64,000 bases of DNA from Bugulina stolonifera (taxonomy: Eukaryota; Bryozoa; Gymnolaemata; Cheilostomatida; Bugulidae), in assembly GCA_935421135.1 (NCBI GenBank), contig OW285191.1:6953504-7017503 (forward strand), given 5' to 3'. Both the position numbers and the translations under genes were made by a program. Below the pieces are notes generated by a model that was not told the DNA's origin, searched no databases, and worked only from the letters and a program-made list of their open reading frames with translations. Shown here piece after piece: positions 1-12,100 of the stretch. Within the stretch, counting starts at the first letter, position 1. Every line of letters begins with the position of its first letter.

Positions 1-890
1 GCTTTCTATTGCACTAACAGGCAATAAGAGGTAATAAGACTAATCGGGGTCAACTTCCTTAGTGTATCGTACCTTTACGACATGGATCCGCAAATGATTC
101 AAATCTCATATACTAAATTCTCAACTGCACCATGCCAACACTGACATCCACACTGGGTAATACTGTATAAGTTGATATTGATTGTACACACATTGGACAC
201 GCTGATCCTGGCACATGCCATGGTGATAATATAATGAGTTACTAATGCGTCTGCAGCCTGACGTACCTGCTTCATCCTGCTTACTTATTGGCATACTATC
301 TTCTCTTTTTACTACGTGTAGCTGGTTTCAACTCTGTTTCGTTTTGTGATGAGTATGTTGGTTGTCAAGGCGTTGAGTGTTTTTCCGTTTTTCTTTACGC
401 CAACAATGTGCATGTAGCTAGGCACAGATAACTGACTGACGCTGTGTTAGCCATGCAGTTTGACTTTAGGTCCTACTCATCGTCTAGCTTCTCGAGATGT
501 GTAGGTGTTCCATTACCTCTGCACATATATTATTGTTTGTTCTATTTGTTTAAGTTTAACCTCCTAGTAATTAAAATCATTTAATACAACTTTGATTGGG
601 AAATTCCCACTTTTGTATCATTCATTATTACCTAATAATATTGCCATTTACCCAGAGGATAAACACAAGGATAGTTGCTGATATGAAATATAATTTTATT
701 ACTGATCTATGCATATAGAATACAGTACTAACACAATATAATATAAATATAATAACATATACATGTATATGATTACACTGTATAATGATAATATATAATA
801 CTGTATACATACATAGTAGATACCCAATAATTATATATAGTGAGTAAAAACAAGTTTATATAGCATATACAGTGGTTTCTGTCCCGTCAT
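1..890. other. No gene recognised at the left edge; AATAAA for the minus-strand gene
   Basis: AT-rich sequence with no convincing exon on either strand. On the minus strand an AATAAA hexamer at 700-695 lies about 190 nt past the stop codon at 891 and is a plausible poly(A) signal for the gene at 891-1334. A plus-strand stretch near 453-530 reads through a Ser-rich peptide, but it does not match the N-terminus of GST zeta well enough to be called. Confidence 0.4.
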
Positions 891-1334
891 TCACATCACG
901 TACATGTAATTTCTCCTATCATTTGGTGCTATGCCTGGTAATGGCTCTGGCTTGTTGTTTTTTCTGAATATGTTTTCATGCACAGTTCTGAGGTAATTTA
1001 TAGTAGGTGGTAATTTAAACTCGCGTCGTAATCGTTGGTTGGCAACTAATCTCCGTATCTGGTCCATAACTATATTTTACAAAAAAGTTTCTGATGGGAA
1101 GTACTTGCAACCCATTCAGAGATTAGCCCACTGCAGTGATTTTGTTTTTGTTATCATGTAATTATGCAAACTGGCACTCACCTTAGCATTGGTCATAAGC
1201 ATGATATTATCACGCCACCACCTTCTCGTCTCCCGCTTAGCCCGAGATCTATGATGATGATGTTTACTCCTATGTCTATGCCTCTTCTTGCCATCACTTG
1301 GCTCTGCCATTGCCTGGGTTCCTAATCTTGCCAC
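891..1334 (-). CDS. Unidentified gene, last two coding exons (3' end of a longer gene)
   Basis: Exons are 1334-1182 and 1058-891 (stop TGA at 893-891). The first exon follows an AG acceptor, begins with GTG (not ATG) and ends AAG before GTGAGT. The second follows a CAG acceptor and continues in phase 0 to the stop, so the two pieces (51 and 55 codons) join without a frameshift. The first exon is very basic, with a Lys/Arg/His cluster including four His in a row, then a WW pair. The second is basic and helical, with RRLVANQRLRREF near its start. I do not recognise the family. The 5' exons were not found and must lie above 1334, possibly inside the region occupied by the opposite-strand gene. 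An earlier TAG acceptor 11 nt upstream of exon 2 would run into a stop. Confidence 0.55.
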
Positions 1335-2484
1335 CTATCAACACAAATAATGTATATCATAATATTGATTACCATTAGAGAACGTGTTTGACATAATTAT
1401 ACTGTATACTTTCCAAATTAAGATTTAGGTGTACAATATGCATATTGGAACATTATGCTAATTATTGGAGTTTTTTAACAGCTAAATTGATTACTTTTAA
1501 TTAGTAAGCATGATGGGACTAATTAAACCATAATAGTAACAGATAACACATTGTTCTCAGGACTTGACGCGTTGTAGGTGTTTATAGTTGTCTTCTCTTT
1601 GTTTAAAAGGATTTCATTCAAGTAGGCTAAATAGATGGTGTTAGAATTAGATATACATGTAAAGAATTATACCAAATATTTAGTAGCTTTCATATTATAT
1701 CAGATAAAACTGGGTTACACAAAGGTCTCTAATTATAAATTATTACAAAAATTTACTAAAGTTTCATTCTACTGTAGTTACCAGAAACTACTGTTATTTC
1801 CAAAATTGTACTTCAGTCTAACATTTCAGGAACATTACGGCTATAAAGGTGCCATATTGAATGCGTCTGCGTGGGAGGTGGGTGGGAACTAGACAGGATA
1901 CATCAATAAAAATACTTGGCAAATAAGTAATAACACTGTCAGCAAAAACTTCTGAACAGATTGGTGCTACGTAAGTCATAAATGGCATTGACTGCAAATA
2001 GCAGTTTTATAACCCCTGTGAATTTGTGAGATGGTAATTAAATATAATAATGTATAGTTATTGTTGGACGTCTGTATGGAAAGCGTTTAATGATGTGAAA
2101 CCATGCATGTTATCCTTCCAACATTCCATTCATCTTTCCCAGCTGAGTAGTATCAATGTTTATTAACTGCACTGGTCCATCAAACTACAATAAAACTGGA
2201 GTTTTCTGCTCCATGATGAACTTCAATACTAAAACGGAAAATAGTTCATATTTTCTCCAATGGTGTGGTTGAAGTGGTATTTTCTGTTGCACAAATGGTT
2301 AGGAGTATATTATAGCCATCATTTAGCCTAGGCTGAGATTATACATAATACATGTATGTGTAAATGTGTATTGGTACATTGTAGGCCACACCCTTTGTAA
2401 GCTTATGTAAAGACAGCAAACAACTTGATGAAATGCATTGATGTGATAAATTGTTACTTATACTAATAGACTGTGATCTTACAG
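1335..2484. other. Interval between two opposite-strand genes; no exon identified
   Basis: About 1.1 kb, AT-rich. It should hold 5' exons of the minus-strand gene, or introns of the isomerase gene, or both, but I could not recognise any. One arm of the recurrent AGTTGTCTTCTCT motif lies at 1586-1599. Confidence 0.3.
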
Positions 2485-4308
2485 GTGAGAGCACTGTCCA
2501 ATGTGATAGCTTCCTCTACCCAACCTATTCAGAATCTCAGAGTCCTTCAGTTTGTGGGAAATGAGGAGAACAAGTTAGACAAACAGCAGTGGGGAAAGAA
2601 GTGGGTGACTGAAGGTTTGGCAGGCAGGTGCTATCATCATAATATTATATTATTCCAGTTAGTGCAGTATGTGTACATGCAGTAAATGTATACAGTTCGG
2701 AGTTGTCTGTTCTCATTGTTTGGCTTTGCATGAGCAAACAACTTCTAACTACTATAAAATATATTCTCTATGTCACATTTTCATCAAAACTTTATAAACT
2801 TAATAATTTCATAATTTCTCTGTGTATTCTACACTGTTCAACACAGGATATGAACTGACAACTCCCAACTGTAAGAAGAGATACATGCTGTGTAATGTGG
2901 TAGCAATACTACATGAGTATAAAATAATTTACGGTTCTATGCAGGGTTTGAGAAGATGGTATTAAGTACAGCTGGTGAATACTGCTTTGGGGACACAGTT
3001 ACTATGGCCGACGTCTGTCTAGTACCACAGCTACTCAATGCTGGCAGGTTAGTAAGGCACCGTATAATAACAGCATCTAACCCTCACAACCCCTCCCCCA
3101 ACCTTTCTAGCTATTCAACTCTTTGCTAGTGTATAACTCTAACACTACTTTTCTTACTTTACTTAACTTATCAAACACAATTCAAGTAGCAAAGGGAAAA
3201 CAACTCCGGAGGATATTTCTCGTTTTCTCATGGTGCTAACTTTGTGTTATAAGTTATACTCCATTAGAGTTGAAGCCTTTTATATGATATAAGGTGCATC
3301 CCCCTACTTATAAGCACAGGTTGAGACCACAGGCTAGTAATTAATCAGAGAGTACTGGTTATAACACAAATCAATATTCAGCCAACATTACAGTATCCAT
3401 ATGACAAATGAGATTGGTTCTTGCAATCTGATAAGCTACTGGCACTATATATTCACTAGGCTGTTTACTGGGCAGGGATGTGCATCTAATATATACATAT
3501 ATGTGCTACATTGTGTACATACAAGATAGTATTATAAAAGTACATGCATGGCTCAAACCACAAGCATGTACTTGGGAGGTAGATGTACAATGTATATGCA
3601 GGTGTATGCATTATAAAGTATGCAGAGGTGATAATTATTATCATTTATATTTCTCATAGCTGCTTTAAATCTATCGACAAGTGTTCATTAGGTTAGTGCC
3701 ATTGCTGATGGTGTGTGTGTGTTGAATTCCCCAAGTCCCTCCAGTACACATAATTACATTATTTCACAATAATTATTGTTGCAGGCTATTATATACACAG
3801 TACCTAATATATCATAATATGTATATTCTATTATAATAGAGAAATAGGTAATATCAGTAATGGATAGCATTGTACATTTTTTGTACAGCAGAAGCGATAT
3901 TAATCTGAATCGTACCATCAAGGTGTGTAGCAATGTCTTGGAAAAACTTGGTACACTGCTTGGTTTTTAAAGATGGCTGTTAAACCTAGGGCTAGGTAAA
4001 CTATATCAACCAACATTTAAAGGGGTCAACCGATTGGTCGGTGTACATAATGCATGATCTCAGGTGCATCAGTTGTAGCATAGTTGAATATATTGTGTGA
4101 TGAAATAACTGATGTATAAAAATTTCCTTTATAATCATAATTTATAAATTATATTCCGATATCAAACTCTTGCAGGTTTGGTGTGGACATGTCCGCTTTC
4201 CCCACCATAAACAGAATCGCCGACAACTGCAGAAAGTTAGACTCATTCAAAGCCGGAGACCCACATGTTCAACCTGACTGCCCAGAAGATCTAAGAACTG
4301 ATAGATAG
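2485..4308 (+). CDS. GSTZ1: Maleylacetoacetate isomerase / glutathione S-transferase zeta, C-terminal part
   Basis: This is the C-terminal alpha-helical half of the zeta-class GST that isomerises maleylacetoacetate to fumarylacetoacetate in tyrosine breakdown, using glutathione. Three exons are visible: 2485-2614, 2945-3047 and 4176-4308 (stop TAG). Phases run 0-1-2 and close in frame. Family blocks seen in order are IQNLRVLQFVG, WVTEGFEKM, then GEYCFGDTVTMADVCLVPQL, FGVDMSAFPTI and an acidic, Pro-rich C-terminus. The N-terminal thioredoxin-fold exons, which carry the SSCSWRVR glutathione-binding motif, were not found. The preceding exon must lie beyond a long intron or outside the window, or the locus is a truncated copy. 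No frameshift or stop interrupts the visible part. AATAAA at 4698-4703 is a candidate poly(A) signal. Confidence 0.88.
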
Positions 4309-6173
4309 CCTCCCTCTAGCTAATGACCTTGACCTTTACATTGCTAACCAAAAACTCATTCTATTATCTGTATCTGTCGTGGTAGCCTAATGAATGTACA
4401 CATAGTTCCACTAATGAATGTACACATACAAATGTAGTTCCACTTTTATATGTTGTTTAATCTACCCTCCACTTTGTGTGTTTTGCTGGTCATAATAACA
4501 AATTTTTGTTGTCCCTGGAGAAAAGTATATTAATGGTAAGGGTTTATTTATCTCTAATGAAATATGTGTGACAATTACACCAAATACTATAAAAACTATA
4601 CTATACTATTATTACGGATAAAAAACTGTGTAGTCTCATTATTCATCACAACTGCTTGGGCTGGGTTGAGGTTGGGTAAAATAGTGTCCCCTCTTTGAAT
4701 AAAAACATGCATCAACTTGCTGGATATTACAATATAGTTAGTGTTACAAAGTAAATAGTATTGTTCCTGATGACACTACGTGTGTATATAATATAGTCAT
4801 GCATCGCAATTTCTGCATGATCTCCAAATTTTCACAATCAACTACTACTAGGTTTATTATGGTTTTTACGGTTCTGTTCCTTCAAGATTTACAAGCTTCT
4901 TTGTCCCTATTCAATAAGCATAATAAATAAAAATGAACACTTGTAGGTGGGTGCTAAACCCAACCAGTAGTTATAAACACCCACAATGACTACACTTTGG
5001 CGTAGGAGCCTGGTACCCTGCTAGGAGAATAGATGCAATAATTGTATGAAAATAGAGAAAACTTGGCTAGAGGACTAGAGTAGGTGTAGTCTACTTACTA
5101 TGAATTGTCAGCTGACAATGACTTGCTAGTGTTGTACAGCTAAATGACGGACGATACTAGATAGTACAGCTCATTATAGCAACTGAGCAGCTCCCTAGAT
5201 GTTGATTTCTTTTGTATTTAAAACTCAAGAGACACTAAATGAACATGGATACGCAATGTAATATGTTGAACCAGTGTTGAAGGTACCTACTGCTCATATA
5301 CTATACTTACATGTATAATCAATATTCACAAATAATAATAATGATAACTGTTAGTTAAGTTTAACTTCTATCGTTGTCATTATCTCAAGCTGCTGTCAAC
5401 TTAAGACATTGACATACTGATGACAATAATTAATGTCTACAATGACTCTATTCTAGAGTATTCCAACTAGTATTCCAAGCTAGAAAATATTGTTCAGCTC
5501 TAATGGTCTAACAAAATTTCAGAGAATTTATGTAAATCTATTTACTGTATTGATCTATATAGCAGCAACATACACTATATACAGCAGCAATATACAAATG
5601 ATTAACGTAATGTAATTAAGCAAACAATGTATAGCAGATTGCAATTTCTGGAAAATTTATAAAATCTACAATCATTACATGGAATTGAATTCCTGCAAAC
5701 AACTTTATAGCAAACATGATTATTGGTAATGCATGTAACTTAGTATACACACAGTTCATAAAAAAGGATTTTATCAAAATAAGAGACTGCTAAAAAATTT
5801 AGTGTTGTAAGTTCACAAGCTAAAACTGAGCAAAAACCATTAAAGTGTGAGCAAGCCCTGCACAGAGAAATAAACTTCCGATATTAAAGTTCTAAGAAAG
5901 TAATAACACTTCTGAAACGTTCCTATTACACAAGCAAGCTTTCCGTGTATTTGACTAATTAATTTAAACACCCTTTACAATATATAAATATATTACAATT
6001 ATCACAAAGTGCTGAGTACGTAGACATAGATAAGAAAATAGTCTTAGAGATAAGTTGTACAAATGTGTGTGGGAAGGGGGAGGGGCTAAATAAGTGCCAC
6101 ACTAATTCATTAGAGTAGAAACTGAGGCTAACATAAGTTTACATAAGATAGACTGAGAGATTGAATGTATATA
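4309..6173. other. Convergent intergenic region, no gene recognised
   Basis: AT-rich sequence between the 3' ends of the isomerase gene (+) and the CEP170-like gene (-). It holds AATAAA at 4698-4703 (+) and a short direct repeat near 4391-4441. No clear AATAAA for the CEP170-like gene was seen on the minus strand within a few hundred bases of its stop. Confidence 0.4.
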
Positions 6174-9100
6174 CTAGTAAAAGACAGGGCGCTGTTTATA
6201 CGTTGAGTTACCTAGTTTAGCTGAATTAGCTGATGTACGTGGCTTATTTAGAGCCGTCTTACTACTGCTGGTCGCTAGTGATTTAATTCCTCCTTTACTT
6301 GACTTATTGTCCTCCGATTCTATTGGTTTAAATCCAGCAATCTCATGTCGTATCCGTTTTATTTCTGCCAAGTAATGTTCGTGTTCGTTATTACTGACTG
6401 TGGACAACTCCGACTGTGGAACAGTCGTGAAGAGAGCTTTGTCCATCACTACAATAACCAATCACATTTTATGTTATTGTTATATCCTGAGAACCAATCA
6501 GATATCATGTTATAATCCAAGAACCAATAATATTTCACGCTATGCAGTGAAAACCAATCAGATATAACGTTACAATATGGGATGTAGAATAATGGTAATG
6601 AAGTCAATACATTGTGTAGGTTATAATATAGTGCTACTCAAGTCTACTTGAGACTGACCCAGTTGATTTGCTTTTTATCAAGACAATACATGTACATTGT
6701 ACATACATTGTACATACATTGTACATACATTGTACATACATTGTACATACATTGTACATACATTGTACATACATTGTACATACATTGTACAAGACATATT
6801 AATAAATAAGAAAAACAAGCAAGCCGTACCTTTACAATTCTGTTCGACTTGTTTTAGAGTTTTAAGTATGGACGCTAGAGTAGAGTTGGCTGGCATGTCA
6901 TCACACCGATGTTCTTCAGTTGGGGAGGGAGAGTTACTCATACTAACACCTTTATCTCTGCAAATATCGCATGTAATTTATATGTACTACTGTATTAAAA
7001 TACGCATTTGCAAAATATATATCATTATAGATTACACAACAGTTAAACTGTGGAAAAGGAACCCAGTTTGTGTAGAAAGACAAAGTTTGTTTTTTATTCA
7101 GATGTCAATGGTTATTGACAACTTACCTCAGTCTGTCTACTGTGCTGGCTGTGTATGTCTGTAGTTTAGCAGATAGACGCTGTATAGAGGTGAGTACCAG
7201 GTTGTTGTATGACTACAATACAAGCGTGTAGATGCATATTAGTGCATATACAATGTACATTTGTATTATACACAATAACGTATTTACAGGTACATTGCAT
7301 GTATCACGTGCAGACCTATTATATACAGATACATGTACATGTATGTTTCTTCACACATGAACTAGAATAATCTTTGATAATTTTGTAGCCAAATACTGGA
7401 AAACAATCACAAAGTTTGACGTTGTTACAGTTGATTCACATAATAGTAGTTCTTTAACCGGATAATTGGAATTATCCTCTCATGTTCAGATTCATGGGAA
7501 CCAGTACAGTGTATATTATTACTAGATTAAAAATTTGTTGAAACATTTCATGGGAATCAATGTCCCTGTGGACCAAAGGCTACTTGCGCACATATATTAT
7601 GTATATACAGGTACGATAGTGGTATGATAGTGTATAGCTAGTAAAGATAAGAAAACATCCAAAAGTTGGTAATAAAACATGTATTGCTCAGATACTCACA
7701 TGGTCTACAGTGCTGGGTGACCCATTATCAAGATTCTGTGAAGATGAAAGCTTCTTTCTCATTGGACTAAGAGCTGGGGATGCTGCCATCTCTGAAGGTG
7801 TTACAGATGCTGCTGAACGGTAACTACTAAATGCTGACTTCTGTTGCTGACAAGCAAACATGCTGTCTATCAGCTCCTGGAATATACATAGAGAGCAGGA
7901 TATGATGATTGTTATAATAAATGAATACGAGACCAACATTATACATGTGTCCATGACTTATGCACGTCACGTGGTGTATATATATTTACCTCTGTCTCGG
8001 GTGAAGGTTCGTTCTCTTTCACCTTACCACCACCATTGGTCTGTCTATCATACCTATTGGTACTCTCTCTATCTGCTTTACTCATCAACTCCAGATCTTT
8101 AGCCAGATTATGAGAGAGTTGTGCTATCTCCAGCTCATGTGAACTGTCTTCTAGATCATTCTCCTACATGGTACAATGTATGCGTCATACAGTTTTATAT
8201 ACAACAAGTGTTGGAGTTGTGGGCACATGCAAGGAGGTGACAATTCCAAACTGTTCATGAACAAGCATCTAGGCAAGTAAGATTTTCTCTATTTCAATGT
8301 ATATTACAATCAATATTATTCATTTTTCCTGAACTATGAACATTATAAACTAGAGTTAACATGAGCATAATACTACTAAAAACTATCACAACATATCACG
8401 ACGTGCATTGGTCAGCTAACACATAGCCGTAACAGTTTTATAGCAGTATCGTAACAGTTTTATAGCAGTATCGTAACAGTTTTATAGCAGTATCGTAACA
8501 GTTTTAAAGCAGTATCGTAACAGTTTTATAGCAGTATCGTAACAGTTTTATAGCAGTATGCATATAGACAAACAACAGAGGTGTATGTTACAAACATGCG
8601 TCATACAGACAGATGGAGAGATAGAGTATGTATTCACTATATTATATCAGTACATGGGTTAAATGAGTGAATAGGTCTGCTTGTTGGCACACATCCAACA
8701 ACATTAAATACGCCGGGAGACAATTCCCTATTCTGTTTGTGTGCTTGTCAATTTCAAAATACACAATTGTCCATTGAGACACATCGACGAGCGCGAAATT
8801 TCCAAAGTAATAGCTACTAATTTTGAAGTGAAGATTTATAATTTCATAGCTTCAGAAACGGTACCTTCTCCAAATTTAGTTTGAGTGAATTTGATTCCAT
8901 TGGTTGGAAAACGTCAGCCGAATGCCTAGTATCTGAAGTTTGATTGTATTGTGAGGTAGGTGGTGTGTCGACACTACTAACATCTGTACCACTATATGAG
9001 TTAGCCCGAGGTCTGGTGGATGAGGTAGAGGGCTCCTCGCCAGTACTAGGGGTACCACCCCGTGAGTCTGACTTTCTAGCCTTCGCCTGCAATTAGTTGG

Positions 9101-12100
9101 AGCAACAGTTAGAGCAGAAGGCAAGAGGGAGATAGAATGCAGTGGGTGTGTCCCCATGCAGCTACACCACAGACTGGTAGCTGGTAGTAGTCGTAGATGG
9201 ACAGGTTCAGGGCAGGTATAACAGGAGACATAGTCTATACCTTATCATTGGTCAATCAGAACCAATGATAAGGCAGTCTATACCTTATCATTGGTCAATC
9301 AAAACCAATGATAAGGCAGTCTATACCTTATTATTGGTCAATCAGAACCAATGATAAGGCAGTATTGTTGTGCCTCTAGCGCAGGTTCGTGTCCCGCTGT
9401 AGATAGTATAGAAGGCATGAATACTTTACTACAATATCCATATACATGTATTTATGAGACGGTACCTCTAAGGCTCTAACAACTGTCTTAAACGTCGTAT
9501 TCCAAATGACAAATATACGCATACTAGGATCAGATATCGACTAACTAAACCATTCAAGGTCATAGCCCTCAAATAAAATCTGGTGTATAGTACGTTATAT
9601 CATCAACAGCAGTGTGTCACAGACATGACTTACTAGTAGTTAAGAGGGTAGCAAACAATTATTGATATATAGGTCATGATATATAGGTCATGCAATGGTC
9701 CAATGAATCAGAGGGAGAATTTCTACCCAAGCCAGTCTCTACGTTACATGTACTGCATCCACAATAAACCCATGCTGACAAACTCAGCCATACTACTATA
9801 ATATAAACATGCAGCGACAGCAGCAGTAATAACAGCAGCAGCTATATAGTAACCTTCACTTTGATCAGGTTGAGATCAAACGCCGGTTTGGCTGAGTTTT
9901 TAGTTTTAGATCTAGTATATGGAGCAGAGCATTGTGGGGCACTTTTAACACCTTTACGATTACCATTAGATATGGGTTTGTTTTTCTAAAATTAAATGTG
10001 TTAGATATTTCACATAAAATATACAACAATAACTATTAGTAAAGCACAAACCGTTGTACATGTACAACTCCCTCCCCATATTAAACACTGAGAGCATGAC
10101 GAGAAAGCCATTTATTTATCTAATGATTTTTTGTTAACATCAAACATTCCAAAACTTTTTAAGTCTTATTTGTCAGCTCTATGTAAATGCTAAGGCTAAA
10201 ACACTCAAGTCAATTTAAAACTAAACATTAAAAATAGAACAGAAAGTACAGCTGGGGGTCAGCATACCTCCTGGACGGCTCTGCGGGGATCGTATGTTCT
10301 CCTTCTATCCCAGGCAGCCTTCTCCCTCTCTTTTCCAGCTTCTCTCTCCCTCTCTGCCTTGGCTATCATAGAATTACTGTTTGGTCTGGAGTTTGTTTTC
10401 TTGGCTGAAGCCGACTTGGGTACAGATGGTGTGTTTACTGAACTAGATTTGCCATTGGATACCTTACTGGTACTGGTGGCTCTCATACTGTATCTTCCAC
10501 CATCAGATCTGGAGAGAGAGACAGAATCAGATATTACACCTCAAGGAATCACCATATACACACATATAGTAACTGATGGCTGGAAACACAACATATGACT
10601 TTTTAGAAAGGACAACACCAGGTCAGCTAGCTGTTTATTTTCTGTGATATGATAAGTGACTGTAGTCCACCCACCCCACAGCATTATTGTTAAATATATT
10701 ATACATATTGGCATACTTGTAGCACATTTAGTAACTCGATTCAATCATGCAATATTGACCCAAACTTAATAAGAAATCACTGAATAAAATTCAAATATCA
10801 GGCTATATAATAATCATACAGCAGGCACATTGGCTTATTAATATAAATGAAGGCACGCCAAGTTCATCCACCGATTCCATGCGAGCATTAATAAGAAATA
10901 CTAGCTGACATATTCTACTACCACAAGATGGCGGAGCATAGAGAAAGGAGTTGCCTACACTACAGCATAGAGTAATAAGATAATAATATATATTGAATAC
11001 TAAACAACAGAAATAAAAGTATAAAACATTACAATATTCTACAATTGCATTGTGTTCTATCATGATATATACATGTATAATAAACTATATCTATGACTTG
11101 TATAAACACAGCTTAGAGGTCTGTAATAATGTTGTACATGGATAACCCTATGCATAGTTCTAAAGTTGTCTTCTCTCAGTTGAGGAAGGACAACTTCATC
11201 CATGTAATACTAACTGCGAGCTACACTGTAGTAACTGTTGTGTTACATGATTGTATAGTTATGGCAGAGACTACATAGTATTATGTATAACCTATGGAAG
11301 ATAATAAGCACACAAAACATGATGTTATTTAGTGCTGAGACCAATACAGATGAATGGTAGCAGTTAGAGTTGTACATAGACATACACTTGTACACTGTTA
11401 TACACACTCTATTGTGTAATAGCCTGTATATGTCTATGTAACTACATGAACCAACGTACTGGCAGGGAGATAACTTACGTCAATTCTGAACAGCCAGTAG
11501 ACTGTTTGGAGGCACTGAAATGAATACTACCAGATTAGTCAGCAGCTACATATATATATTATATTATTATAGCAGATACACAGGTTACCCATTGACTAAG
11601 AGTTATCTTACCTTTGTCCACCAGAGTATAGGAAGGAGTATTACCCTAACTTACACATTTATTATTCATACATATACCTTCTTGTGGTATATGGGCCTCT
11701 TACTATGCTACAAGCATAGTTGGAGTACCTTAGCAACCCCCTAACTGTGATCAACCATGGAACTGAGACTAACAGAAAGGGAATACTAAGTCTAGGTTTG
11801 GTGAGATGACCATGTATTACACTACTGGTGCTACTATCTACTCATGTGTTAACAATGCAGAGCTATCTATGTATGTGTATAGTCAGTAGGGCTAACCTTC
11901 TAAGGGGAGCTTGGCGGGTGCTCTCCATTACCGCTCCATTCTCTCTGCTTTTCTGAACTATCTTAGCACCTAAACTGACTTCACTGGGGTCAAGAGAGCG
12001 AGTACTGCGCCCGGTACGAGCTCCGTTAGTCCTACAAAGTTAATAAACATCATGTGGCTAGTCACTTGTAACTGTGAGTTAGAAGACAGTGTAAATAATA

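Noticed and set aside
453..530. Plus-strand Ser-rich peptide considered as the missing GST zeta N-terminus
   Set aside because: It lacks the SSCSWRVR pattern in register and shows no suitable donor.
6678..7164. Frames on both strands over the TACATTGTACA array
   Set aside because: Tandem repeat; the true coding part here is the exon 6957-6830 on the minus strand.
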